From JAJPKK01 sp963800215 (GTDB lineage Bacteria; Pseudomonadota; Alphaproteobacteria; Rhizobiales; Xanthobacteraceae), in the NCBI GenBank assembly GCA_963800215.1, contig CAWCZY010000010.1, positions 248,001 through 312,000 on the forward strand: a stretch of DNA of 64,000 nucleotides, in the 5' to 3' direction. Both the position numbers and the translations under genes were made by a program. Position 1 is the stretch's first letter; each line of letters opens with the position of its first letter. Below, piece by piece: positions 56,828-64,000 of this stretch. The notes beneath the pieces were generated by a model. It made no database searches. It saw only the letters and a list, made by a program, of their open reading frames with translations, and was not told the DNA's origin.

Positions 56828-57008
56828 CGAGCGTGGCTTCACCGGGATCGACCGGAGCCGACACGGCGGCGACGAAATTCATTTTTCCTCGCGCGGCACC
56901 ACAGTCCCAGTTCACACAATAGCGGTATTCAAGCACCTCTATTCTACTTTGCATGGGGTTGTTTTTCATAAAAACGAGTCCCCGCTCCCCGTCACCTGGG
57001 TGAATCGT

Positions 57009-58010
57009 TCACCCCTTCATCCGCTTGAAGAAGCGCCTCGGATTTACGTCGGCCACCGTCGCGATATCGGCGGCGGAAAAACCGGCGGCCGCGAGGCTCG
57101 CCAGCGGATCGAGGTCGGCGGGCGGGAACGAATAGTCGGTTCCAAGTACCAGCCGGTCGAGCCCGACGGTGTCGGCGAGGAAGCGCAGCGGCTTGGGCGC
57201 ATGGACGATCGAGTTATAGACCATGAGGTTTGCATAGGCCGATGGGGGCTTGGCAGCGACATCGCCTTGGGCGATGCGGTCCATGCGTTCGTGCATGAGG
57301 TCGAAACGGCCGATGAGATAGGGAAATGCGCCGCCGCCATGGGAGAGCACCAGCGTCAGCCCGGGAAACCGGTCGAGCACGCCGGAGGACAACAGCGATC
57401 CGACCCCGAGGGTGGTGTCGAAGGTGTATTGGGCGACCTGCGCCAGCGCGAACCGGGCCGCCCGCGGCGCCGGGGTGCTCATGACGGGATGGATGAGGAT
57501 CGGCACGTCGAGCGCCTGCGCCTTGGCCCAGAACGCATCGAGGGCGACCTCGCCGAGATTGGCACCCTCCACATTGGCGGCGACGATGGCGCCGATCGCG
57601 CCGGCGCCGACGGCACGATCGAGCTCGGCGGCGGCCGCGTCGGCGCCCGGCATCGGCACCGACGCGATCCAGGAAAACTGCGCCGTATGCCCGGCGCACC
57701 ATTCGCCCAGCGTATCGTTGAGCATACGGTGCCACGCTTGGCAGGCCTGCGGCGGCAGGCCATAGGCGAAAATATCCGGCCAGGTGCCGACGACCTGATG
57801 ATCGATACCTTTGTCGGCAAGCCAGGCCTTGCGCTCCTCGACCGGCTCGATCAGCCGCGCAAAGAACGGACGCACTTTGAAGCCGTAATCGAACTGCAGG
57901 GCTTCGCCTCCGGGCGCGGCGGCGAGCCTGACCCCGATATCGGCGCCACGCGCCTTGACGGCGGCGATGAGCTGCGGCGGCACGTAATGGGCATGGATGT
58001 CGATCGGCAC
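57009..58010 (-). CDS. Amidohydrolase-2 family (ACMSD-like) hydrolase/decarboxylase
   Basis: A 333-residue TIM-barrel protein starting MPIDIHAHYVPPQ, with the HxH metal motif, PILIHPVMSTPAP supplying the next His, LVLSHGGGAFPYLIGRFDL and the final Asp in LGTDYSFPP. It therefore has the full metal site, unlike the altered one at 174. The family includes amino-carboxymuconate semialdehyde and gamma-resorcylate decarboxylases. Substrate not known. It is divergent from ruvC. Confidence 0.88.
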   Translation of the reverse strand: MPIDIHAHYVPPQLIAAVKARGADIGVRLAAAPGGEALQFDYGFKVRPFFARLIEPVEERKAWLADKGIDHQVVGTWPDIFAYGLPPQACQAWHRMLNDTLGEWCAGHTAQFSWIASVPMPGADAAAAELDRAVGAGAIGAIVAANVEGANLGEVALDAFWAKAQALDVPILIHPVMSTPAPRAARFALAQVAQYTFDTTLGVGSLLSSGVLDRFPGLTLVLSHGGGAFPYLIGRFDLMHERMDRIAQGDVAAKPPSAYANLMVYNSIVHAPKPLRFLADTVGLDRLVLGTDYSFPPADLDPLASLAAAGFSAADIATVADVNPRRFFKRMKG

Positions 58011-58195
58011 GGGCTTGCCTCGTCAAACGCCTCGCGGGCGCCGGGCGGCGCGGCCGGCCGGTAAAGTAGATTGGTTGGTCGCGGATACAAGTGCAGAAGC
58101 GGGTCTCAGAAACGACGCCACTGACTTTGAATTGCGATCCTCGGCGCAGCCGGGGACACTAGGCGCGCGCCGGCCGCGGGGTTATCACGGAGGCG

Positions 58196-58785
58196 ATGGG
58201 CCGACCAATTCGCATCCTTGGCATCGATCCCGGGCTCCGCCGCACCGGCTGGGGCGTGATCGAGGTCGAGGGCAACCGGCTGATCTATATCGCCTGCGGC
58301 TCGGCCGCAGTCGGACGAGACCGCGGCGCTCGCGCGTGAGGCTGGTGACGCTCCATGACGCGCTGGTGAAGGTGGTCGATGCGTTCCGGCCCGACGAAGC
58401 GGCGATCGAACAGACCTTCGTCAACAAGAACGCCGCCGCCACCCTCAAGCTCGGCCAGGCGCGCGGCATCGCCCTCATGGTGCCGGCGAGGGCCGGGGTG
58501 CTGATCGCCGAATACGCGCCCAACCTCATCAAGAAGACCATCGTCGGCGCCGGCCATGGCGACAAGGCCCAGATCCGCATGATGCTCGGCGTGCTGCTGC
58601 CCAAGGCCGATCCCCAGACCCACGACGCCGCCGACGCGCTGGCGATCGCCATCACCCATGCCCATCACCGGCGCAGCGCCATGCTCAGGGCCGTGGTCCC
58701 CTCCCCCGCAAGCGGGAGAGGGGGCAAGAAACGCCCTTCGATCACGCGAATTGAAGCGACGATTCGCGGACCGGGACCACGATGA
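58196..58785 (+). CDS. ruvC: Holliday junction resolvase RuvC, with two net +1 frame breaks
   Basis: Reads as 195 residues when extra bases near 58308 and 58338 are removed. The first part has RILGIDPGLRRTGWGVIEVE (catalytic Asp); the corrected middle reads SDETAALAR then RLVTLHDALVKVVDAF; next come the catalytic Glu in EAAIEQTFVNKNAAATLKLG and the Asp residues in THDAADALAIAITHAHH. CGGAGGCG precedes the ATG. The C-terminus after MLRAVV is encoded by an R4 repeat core and is not family sequence. It overlaps ruvA by four bases. The breaks are probably errors, since the rest is well conserved. Confidence 0.9.
58698..58724. repeat. Repeat family R4 core within the 3' end of ruvC
   Basis: CCCCTCCCCCGC-AA-GCGGGAGAGGGG is a hairpin matching the ends of the R4 element between pheS and pheT. 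It adds PSPASGRGGKK to RuvC. Confidence 0.65.
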
Positions 58786-59399
58786 TCGGCAAGCTCAAGG
58801 GCGTGATCGACAGCCACGGCGAGGATTTCGTCATCCTCGACGTCCATGGCGTCGGCTATCTCGTGCATTGCTCGGCGCGCACCCTGCAGGCATTGCCGGC
58901 GGCGGGCGAAGCGGTCGACCTCGCCATCGAGACCCATGTCCGGGAGGACCAGATCCGCCTGTTCGGGTTCCTCTCCAACATCGAACGGGAGTGGTTCCGG
59001 TTGCTGCAGACGGTGCAGGGCGTCGGCACCAAGGTCGCGCTCGCCATTCTCTCGACGTTGAAGCCGGCCGATCTCGCGTCCGCCATCGCGACCCGGGACA
59101 AGGCGACCATCACCCGCACCCCCGGGGTCGGCCCCAAGGTGGCCGAGCGCATCGTCACCGAGCTCAAGGACAAGGCGCCGGCCTTTGCCGCCATCGATCC
59201 GGCGCTCGCGCGCCTCGCCGGCGCGCTCGACGAGCGGCGCGCGCCGCAGCCGGTCCTCGACGCGGTCTCGGCGCTCGTCAATCTCGGCTATGGTCAGCCC
59301 CAGGCGGCGGTGGCGATCGCCGCGGCCGTGCGCGAGGCCGGTGACGGCGCCGATGCGGCGCGGCTGATCCGGCTCGGCCTCAAGGAGCTGGCCAGGTGA
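58782..59399 (+). CDS. ruvA: Holliday junction DNA helicase RuvA
   Basis: A 205-residue RuvA. Domain I has MIGKLKGVIDSHGEDFVILD and THVREDQIRLFGF with the acidic pin; domain II holds two helix-hairpin-helix motifs, TVQGVGTKVALAILS and TPGVGPKVAERIVTELK; domain III at the C-terminus binds RuvB. It binds four-way junctions. Its ATG overlaps the ruvC stop and its stop overlaps the ruvB start, so the three are coupled. Confidence 0.96.
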   Translation: MIGKLKGVIDSHGEDFVILDVHGVGYLVHCSARTLQALPAAGEAVDLAIETHVREDQIRLFGFLSNIEREWFRLLQTVQGVGTKVALAILSTLKPADLASAIATRDKATITRTPGVGPKVAERIVTELKDKAPAFAAIDPALARLAGALDERRAPQPVLDAVSALVNLGYGQPQAAVAIAAAVREAGDGADAARLIRLGLKELAR

Positions 59400-60472
59400 A
59401 GGCCCCGAAAATGAATCCGTCGCCGGCGGAACCGCCTCGCCGCCTTGTCGCCGCGGAGCACCGCCAGGAAGACGCCGCCGAGGCGTCGCTGCGACCGCAG
59501 CGGCTCGCCGAGTTCATCGGCCAGGAGCAGGCACGCGCCAATCTCGGGGTCTTTATCGCGGCGGCGCGCAGCCGCGGCGAGGCGCTGGACCATGTGCTGC
59601 TGGTCGGCCCGCCGGGCCTCGGCAAGACCACGCTGGCGCAGATCGTCGCCCGCGAGCTCGGCGTCAATTTCCGCTCGACCTCCGGCCCGGTGATCGCCAA
59701 GGCCGGCGATCTCGCCGCGCTGCTCACCAATCTCGAAGAGCGCGACGTGCTGTTCATCGACGAGATCCACCGGCTCAATCCGGCGGTGGAGGAAATCCTC
59801 TATCCCGCCATGGAGGACTTCCAGCTCGATCTCATCATCGGCGAGGGCCCGGCGGCGCGCTCGGTCAAGATCGACCTCGCGCCGTTCACCCTGGTCGGCG
59901 CGACGACGCGCGCGGGCTTGCTCACCAATCCGCTGCGCGACCGCTTCGGCATCCCGGTCCGGCTGAATTTCTACACCGCGGCGGAACTGGAGCTGATCGT
60001 CAACCGCGGCGCCCGCGTGCTCGGCGTCGGCATGACCCCGGACGGCGCCAACGAGATCGCGGCCCGCTCCCGCGGCACCCCGCGCATCGCCGGCCGGCTG
60101 CTGCGGCGGCTGCGCGATTTCGCCCTGGTCGACAACGCGGCCTCGATCGACCGCAAGGTCGCCGACCGCGCGCTCCTCGCCCTCGAGGTCGACGCCTGCG
60201 GGCTCGACGCCATGGACCGGCGCTATCTCACGACGGTCGCGGTGAATTACGGCGGCGGCCCGGTCGGCATCGAGACCATCGCCGCCGCGCTGTCGGAGCC
60301 GCGCGACGCCATCGAGGAGATCATCGAGCCGTTCCTCATCCAGCAGGGCTTCATCCAGCGCACCCCGCGCGGCCGGCTGCTGACCCCCCACGCGTTCCGC
60401 CACCTCGGCCTCGCCGAGCCGCGCCGCGATCCCGCGCAGTTCGGCATGTTCGGTGAGGGGGATGAGCATTGA
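59396..60472 (+). CDS. ruvB: Holliday junction branch migration ATPase RuvB
   Basis: A 358-residue AAA+ motor. Walker A GPPGLGKTTLAQ, Walker B DVLFIDEIHRLNP, sensor 1 VGATTRAGLLTNPLRDRFG with the arginine finger, sensor 2 GTPRIAGRLLRRLRDFA, and the winged helix ending GFIQRTPRGRLLTP are all present. It starts with a GTG at 59396 overlapping the ruvA stop (GTGA); an ATG at 59411 is possible. ybgC follows with an overlapping start. Confidence 0.97.
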   Translation: MKAPKMNPSPAEPPRRLVAAEHRQEDAAEASLRPQRLAEFIGQEQARANLGVFIAAARSRGEALDHVLLVGPPGLGKTTLAQIVARELGVNFRSTSGPVIAKAGDLAALLTNLEERDVLFIDEIHRLNPAVEEILYPAMEDFQLDLIIGEGPAARSVKIDLAPFTLVGATTRAGLLTNPLRDRFGIPVRLNFYTAAELELIVNRGARVLGVGMTPDGANEIAARSRGTPRIAGRLLRRLRDFALVDNAASIDRKVADRALLALEVDACGLDAMDRRYLTTVAVNYGGGPVGIETIAAALSEPRDAIEEIIEPFLIQQGFIQRTPRGRLLTPHAFRHLGLAEPRRDPAQFGMFGEGDEH

Positions 60473-60933
60473 CCGGCCTCGACGGCGAAATTCGCGACGG
60501 CCGCCATGTCATGGCGGTGCGTGTTTATTACGAGGACACCGATTTCACCGGCGTCGTCTATCACGCCAATTATCTGCGCTTCATGGAGCGGGCGCGGACC
60601 AATTACCTGCGCCTGATCGGCGCCGACCACCGCTCGCTGTACGAGCAGGCGCTCGCGGAAGCGCCGGGCTTCGCCTTCGTGGTGCGCTCGATGACGATCG
60701 ATTTCCTGAAACCCGCGCGCATGGACGACGTGCTGGTCATCACTTCGTTCCCAGAAGTGGTCAAAGGCGCCTCCCTGACCATGCTGCAGAAGGTGACGCG
60801 CGGCGACGATCTCCTGCTCGAGGCCCACGTCCGCGTCGCCTTCGTCTGCGGTGGCCGCGCCAGGCCGATCCCCAAGCCCCTGCGCCTGGCGATGCGGGCG
60901 GACCAGGACAGGATGGGGGAAGCGGCGGGGTGA
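60469..60933 (+). CDS. ybgC: Tol-Pal associated acyl-CoA thioesterase YbgC
   Basis: A 154-residue hotdog-fold thioesterase with VRVYYEDTDFTGVVYHANYL, including the catalytic Asp and His positions, and FMERARTNYLR. It is part of the Tol-Pal gene group and acts on acyl-CoA or acyl-ACP. The start is a TTG at 60469 overlapping the ruvB stop; an ATG at 60511 (MAVRVYYED) is the alternative. In most proteobacteria tolQ follows directly; here 2.6 kb of other genes come first. Confidence 0.93.
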   Translation: MTGLDGEIRDGRHVMAVRVYYEDTDFTGVVYHANYLRFMERARTNYLRLIGADHRSLYEQALAEAPGFAFVVRSMTIDFLKPARMDDVLVITSFPEVVKGASLTMLQKVTRGDDLLLEAHVRVAFVCGGRARPIPKPLRLAMRADQDRMGEAAG

Positions 60934-61063
60934 GGTTTAGTGAGCGCCGCGGGCGCCGGGTATGCGCTATTGTGCACCGCATTTTTCCGGGATGTTGCTC
61001 AGTTACAACAGACTTCGTGGGGCGAGTTGCATAAGCTTATTTTGGAAATCGGTGGGGAAAGTC

Positions 61064-61915
61064 ATGAAAAGATTGCTTCTTGCGGGTGCTGCCTTCGGTG
61101 CACTTATTGCGCCCGCCTTGGGTGCCGATATGCCTCTCAAGGCGCCGGCGCCCCCTCCGACGCCCTGGACGGGCTGGTATGTCGGCGTGAATGCGGGCTA
61201 TGCGGACGGCGACGCCAAAGTCGACACGGGGTCGACCAGCACGTTCGCTTTTCCGGGCGCCGGCGGCCCGGATTTGGCCGGTGCGATAACTACCTTGTCG
61301 AATTTCAACGCGACGGCAAATAGCAACGGCTTCATCGGCGGCGGTCAGTTGGGCTGGAATTGGCAGGTCGGGAAAATCTGGCTCCTCGGCTTCGAGACCG
61401 ACATCCAGGGCACGACGAACAGCCAAGGGTCCCATTCCATTGGAAGTTCTTCAGGGGTGGTGGGTTTTCCCTTAAATCAGGTGGGTCAGACGGCCACCGT
61501 CTCGAGGGAACTCGACTATCTCGGCACGGTGCGCGGCCGTGTGGGCGTCCTCGCTTGGCCGAGCCTGCTGTTTTACGCGACCGGCGGCCTCGCCTATGGT
61601 GGCGTCAGTGCCAGCACCAACATCTCCCAGGTGCTTTTGGGGCCGAGCTCCGTCACTCCGGCATTTGGTTCCGCCGGCTCTTATTCGGGTACGCTCATCG
61701 GCTGGACGGGCGGCGTCGGTGTCGAGTGGATGTTCTGGCGGGGCTGGAGCACCAAGATCGAATATCTCCATTACGATCTCGGCGCAGCGAATTATGGCCT
61801 GAGCCCGATTGTCACCAATGCGGCCGCTGCCACGCCTTTCACGACCAATTCCCTGGAGTCCAACGCGCGCTTCAACGGCGACATCATCCGCGCGGGCTTG
61901 AACTATCACTTCTGA
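61064..61915 (+). CDS. Outer membrane beta-barrel protein, Omp25/RopB-like
   Basis: A 283-residue intact porin-like protein. The signal peptide MKRLLLAGAAFGALIAPALG is cleaved before ADMPLKAPAPPP, then WTGWYVGVNAGYADGDAKV begins the barrel. GGQLGWNWQVGKIWLLGFET and FYATGGLAYGGVSAS are strand regions typical of the family, and the end GLNYHF has the terminal Phe. It is a paralogue of the frame-broken gene at 26279 (same prefix ADMPLKAP). A strong terminator follows. It sits between ybgC and tolQ, an unusual place. Confidence 0.93.
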   Translation: MKRLLLAGAAFGALIAPALGADMPLKAPAPPPTPWTGWYVGVNAGYADGDAKVDTGSTSTFAFPGAGGPDLAGAITTLSNFNATANSNGFIGGGQLGWNWQVGKIWLLGFETDIQGTTNSQGSHSIGSSSGVVGFPLNQVGQTATVSRELDYLGTVRGRVGVLAWPSLLFYATGGLAYGGVSASTNISQVLLGPSSVTPAFGSAGSYSGTLIGWTGGVGVEWMFWRGWSTKIEYLHYDLGAANYGLSPIVTNAAAATPFTTNSLESNARFNGDIIRAGLNYHF

Positions 61916-61982
61916 CCGGGTTCCGTGCCGGCCGTTGCGAGACATCGATCGCCGATCCTTCGGCATTTTCAATCCGACAGTG

Positions 61983-62012
61983 GGCCCCGGTAATTCCGGG
62001 GCCTTCTTTTTT
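61983..62012 (+). terminator. Rho-independent terminator of the outer membrane protein gene
   Basis: GGCCCCGG-TAATT-CCGGGGCC followed by TTCTTTTTT: an eight-pair perfect stem and a T-rich tail, 68 bases after the stop codon. Confidence 0.95.
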
Positions 62013-62062
62013 GTCGGCATTTGAGCGGACATCGACGCGCGCATTCGACGCCGGGACCGAAG

Positions 62063-62085
62063 TCATGTAAGAGCCCTTTACATGA
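62063..62085 (+). promoter_or_regulatory. Palindromic operator overlapping the start of the TetR gene
   Basis: TCATGTAA-GAGCCCT-TTACATGA is a perfect eight-base inverted repeat around seven bases; the right arm includes the ATG at 62082. Binding would block translation start or transcription. Autoregulation by the TetR protein is inferred. Confidence 0.65.
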
Positions 62086-62738
62086 TTTGGAAATCCGATC
62101 AGGCCTCGCGGGGCTATCACCACGGCAATCTCAAGGAGGCGCTGATTCGGGCGGCGCTGGAATTGATCGCCGCCAAGGGTCCATCCGGGTTCACCTTCGC
62201 CGAGGCGGCGCGGTCGGCGGGCGTCAGCCCGGCGGCGCCCTACCGGCATTTCCGCGACCGCGACGAACTCGTCGCCAATGTCGCCGGGCGCGGCTTCGAG
62301 CGGTTCGAGGCGGCGCTCAAGGCCGCCTGGAAGGACGGCCTGCCCGACCCCTTCACCGCCTTCGAGCGCCTCGGCCGCGCCTATCTCGATTTCGCCCGCA
62401 ACGAGCCCGCCTACTATTCCGCGATGTTCGAGGCCGGCATCCCGCTCGAGGTGAGCCAGGAGCTGCGCGATGCCGGCGAGCGCGCCTTCGCGGTGATCCG
62501 GTCGGCGGCCGAGCGGCTGGTCGCGCAAATCCCCGCCGCGCAACGGCCGCCGGCTTTCATGGTGGCGCTGCATGTGTGGTCGCTCGCCCACGGCATCGCG
62601 TCGCTGTTCGGCCGCGGCGATGCCGGCCGGCGGCGGCTGCCGATGCCGCCGGAGGATCTCCTGGAGGCCGGGATGCTGGTCTATCTGCGCGGGCTCGGAT
62701 TTCCGGACGGCGCGGTCGCCTCTCGGGGGGCCTCTTGA
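62082..62738 (+). CDS. TetR/AcrR family regulator with WHG domain
   Basis: A 218-residue regulator. Helix-turn-helix: SRGYHHGNLKEALIRAALEL, FTFAEAARSAGVSPAAPYRH. The C-terminal WHG-type domain has AYLDFARNEPAYYSAMFEAG and MVALHVWSLAHGIASLFGRG, which gives the family its name. Its start lies inside a palindrome. Downstream a TTGACA overlaps its stop codon and begins the promoter of the DUF2852 gene, likely its target. A ligand is not known; WHG regulators often sense acyl compounds. Confidence 0.9.
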   Translation: MIWKSDQASRGYHHGNLKEALIRAALELIAAKGPSGFTFAEAARSAGVSPAAPYRHFRDRDELVANVAGRGFERFEAALKAAWKDGLPDPFTAFERLGRAYLDFARNEPAYYSAMFEAGIPLEVSQELRDAGERAFAVIRSAAERLVAQIPAAQRPPAFMVALHVWSLAHGIASLFGRGDAGRRRLPMPPEDLLEAGMLVYLRGLGFPDGAVASRGAS

Positions 62739-62765
62739 CAGCGGAGCCGGGTTCTCATACGTATG
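62735..62765 (+). promoter_or_regulatory. Promoter of the DUF2852 gene with palindromic -10 region
   Basis: TTGACA at 62735-62740 contains the TGA stop of the tetR gene. Seventeen bases on, TACGTA sits within the ten-base palindrome CATACGTATG (62756-62765), followed by TAAATG. The half-site ATGTAA is shared with the operator at 62063. Confidence 0.5.
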
Positions 62766-62803
62766 TAAATGTGATTAACATTCACAATCTTCGTGAGGGC
62801 ATC

Positions 62804-63244
62804 ATGCCGATCGTAGCAAAGCTCGACGAGTTAGGAAGGCCAGCCTGGATCCTCCTCATGATCCTGGGCTTCATGGTGTGGTGGCCGGTCGGCCTCATGG
62901 TCCTCGCATACATCATCGGGAGCGGACGAATGGGCTGCGGGTATCACGGCGATCGCTGGCAACGCAAAATGGAACGCCTCCAGGACAAGATGGAACGCAT
63001 GCGCGGGCACATGCAGGGGCACGCGGACGGCCGGACCGACTGGTGGGGCGGCCGCCGCTCCAGCGGCAACCGTGCTTTCGATGAATACCGGTCCGAGACG
63101 CTGCGGCGCCTCGAGGACGAGCAGCGCGAGTTCCAGGACTTCCTGGTGCGCCTGCGCCAGGCCAAGGACAAGGCGGAATTCGATCAGTTCATGGCGGACC
63201 GGCGCAACCGGCCGCCGGAGCAGGCCTCGCCGCAGCAAGCCTGA
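62804..63244 (+). CDS. DUF2852 family membrane protein
   Basis: A 146-residue protein with one membrane helix (about 14-38, WILLMILGFMVWWPVGLMVL) followed by a Gly/Arg/Met-rich middle (ERLQDKMERMRGHMQGHADG) and a charged coiled-coil end with FDEYRSETLRRLEDEQREFQ. This is the DUF2852 pattern of Rhizobiales; function unknown. It lies between a TetR regulator and tolQ and may be linked with the envelope. Confidence 0.88.
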   Translation: MPIVAKLDELGRPAWILLMILGFMVWWPVGLMVLAYIIGSGRMGCGYHGDRWQRKMERLQDKMERMRGHMQGHADGRTDWWGGRRSSGNRAFDEYRSETLRRLEDEQREFQDFLVRLRQAKDKAEFDQFMADRRNRPPEQASPQQA

Positions 63245-63270
63245 AGCACGGCTATCCGGACTTGAAATTC

Positions 63271-63302
63271 GAGGCCGCCCGCGTTTCGCCGCGGGCGGCC
63301 TC
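63271..63302 (+). terminator. Terminator-like hairpin after the DUF2852 gene
   Basis: GAGGCCGCCCGCG-TTTCGC-CGCGGGCGGCCTC, a perfect 13-pair stem 26 bases past the stop. The following GGCGTTTTCGCC has a weak T run. The remaining 270 bases to tolQ hold no gene I can support and presumably contain the tol promoter. Confidence 0.75.
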
Positions 63303-63572
63303 GGCGTTTTCGCCAATCGCTCCGTCCCGCCGAGCCGTCTCACAGTCTTCTTGCTTGTGCGCTAACCCGACGTTAACCACAGGTGTCGCGTTATGGCTTG
63401 GGCGGCAACCGCCCAAGTTTGGACATGTTTGGCGATGAACTCGTCTGGGCCGGCTGTGGCAGGACGATTTCGCGCAACACCTGGAACCTCGGCGGACAAG
63501 GTGGGGTCCGGCCCGATCTGTTCGGAAGTCCTGCGACGCGTATTTCCCGCGTGTCTGTCGAAAGGATGCTCC

Positions 63573-64000
63573 ATGAATGAGGTCGCGCAGTCGGCTTTGC
63601 CGCTGACTTCTTCCGATCTTTCATTGTTGACGCTGTTTTGGCAGGCCCACTGGATCGTCAAGGGTGTGATGGTAGGGCTGCTGGTGTGCTCGGTATGGGT
63701 GTGGGCGATCGCCGTGGACAAGATCATCCTGTTTACCCGCACCTCCCGCGCCATGGACCGGTTCGAGCAGGCGTTCTGGTCGGGGCAGTCGCTGGAGGAA
63801 CTCTACCGCAGCATATCGTCGCGGCCGAACCACTCCATGGCCGCGCTGTTCGTCGCCGCCATGCGCGAATGGAAGCGCAGCCTGGAGGGGCATGCGCGCT
63901 CGTTCGCCGGGTTGCAGATGCGCATCGAGAAGGTGATGGATGTAACCATCACACGGGAGGTCGAGCGGCTGGAAAACCGGCTCCTGGTGTTGGCGACGGT
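63573..64000 (+). CDS. tolQ: TolQ, Tol-Pal proton channel subunit (cut by window end)
   Basis: The first 142 codons are visible: MNEVAQSALPLTSSDLSLLT, then WQAHWIVKGVMVGLLVCSVW as the first membrane helix, FTRTSRAMDRFEQAFWSGQS, and RIEKVMDVTITREVERLENR just before the edge. This is TolQ (MotA/ExbB family), which with TolR energises TolA for outer membrane constriction. AAAGGATG precedes the ATG at 63573. TolR, TolA, TolB and Pal would be expected beyond the window. Confidence 0.93.
   Translation, partial: MNEVAQSALPLTSSDLSLLTLFWQAHWIVKGVMVGLLVCSVWVWAIAVDKIILFTRTSRAMDRFEQAFWSGQSLEELYRSISSRPNHSMAALFVAAMREWKRSLEGHARSFAGLQMRIEKVMDVTITREVERLENRLLVLAT

Overview
The window comes from a high-GC alphaproteobacterium, most likely a Rhizobiales member close to Bradyrhizobium, Rhodopseudomonas or Xanthobacteraceae. 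This rests on the gene content and order: a RegB/RegA-type redox two-component pair, a Rhodobacter-type phospholipid N-methyltransferase, ruvCAB-ybgC upstream of tolQ, rpmI-rplT-pheST, and a complete-looking core of the ethylmalonyl-CoA (EMC) pathway. The DNA is chromosomal housekeeping and central metabolism with small accessory patches. I saw no rRNA, tRNA, CRISPR array, prophage or intact insertion sequence.

Layout. 1-9.3 kb: amidohydrolase, class A penicillin-binding protein, Bcr/CflA exporter, M48-like peptidase, intracellular PHB depolymerase and an ABC-2 exporter. 9.4-11.4 kb: RegS/RegR. 11.5-30.6 kb: ethylmalonyl-CoA mutase (ecm), crotonyl-CoA carboxylase/reductase (ccr), methylsuccinyl-CoA dehydrogenase (mcd), ATP:cob(I)alamin adenosyltransferase, etfBA and 3-hydroxybutyryl-CoA dehydrogenase, interleaved with a lower-GC glycosyltransferase island (14.1-17.5 kb), a Fic toxin/antitoxin pair and a lone RHH antitoxin. 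30.7-36 kb: Bug-type binding protein, pirin, a PQQ dehydrogenase and an ECF sigma factor. 36-45 kb: pheT-pheS-rplT-rpmI and infC, with a leaderless-looking tetR cassette between rpmI and infC, then a GT4 glycosyltransferase and an alpha/beta hydrolase. 45-57 kb: gpmA, dapB, pyrF, pmtA, dnaJ, dnaK and grpE, the last two behind RpoH-like promoters. 58-64 kb: ruvCAB-ybgC, then an outer membrane protein, a TetR regulator and a DUF2852 protein wedged before tolQ.

How the genes work together. PHB depolymerase and 3-hydroxybutyryl-CoA dehydrogenase feed or drain the C4 pool. Ccr, Ecm and Mcd carry C4/C5 units through the EMC route for acetyl-CoA assimilation. The adenosyltransferase makes the coenzyme B12 that Ecm needs, and EtfAB takes electrons from Mcd. 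TGC-rich dyads resembling PhaR operators lie upstream of phaZ, ccr, mcd and etfB, which suggests (but does not prove) common control with PHB storage.

Sequence quality. Six genes, including the essential pheT and the core gene ruvC, contain 14 frame breaks, and every one is resolved by removing a single base (net +1). They cluster in a few short patches. This points to insertion-type sequencing errors, not gene decay. One glycosyltransferase-like gene instead carries an in-frame stop, which is more likely real. Four families of short dispersed intergenic repeats are present.
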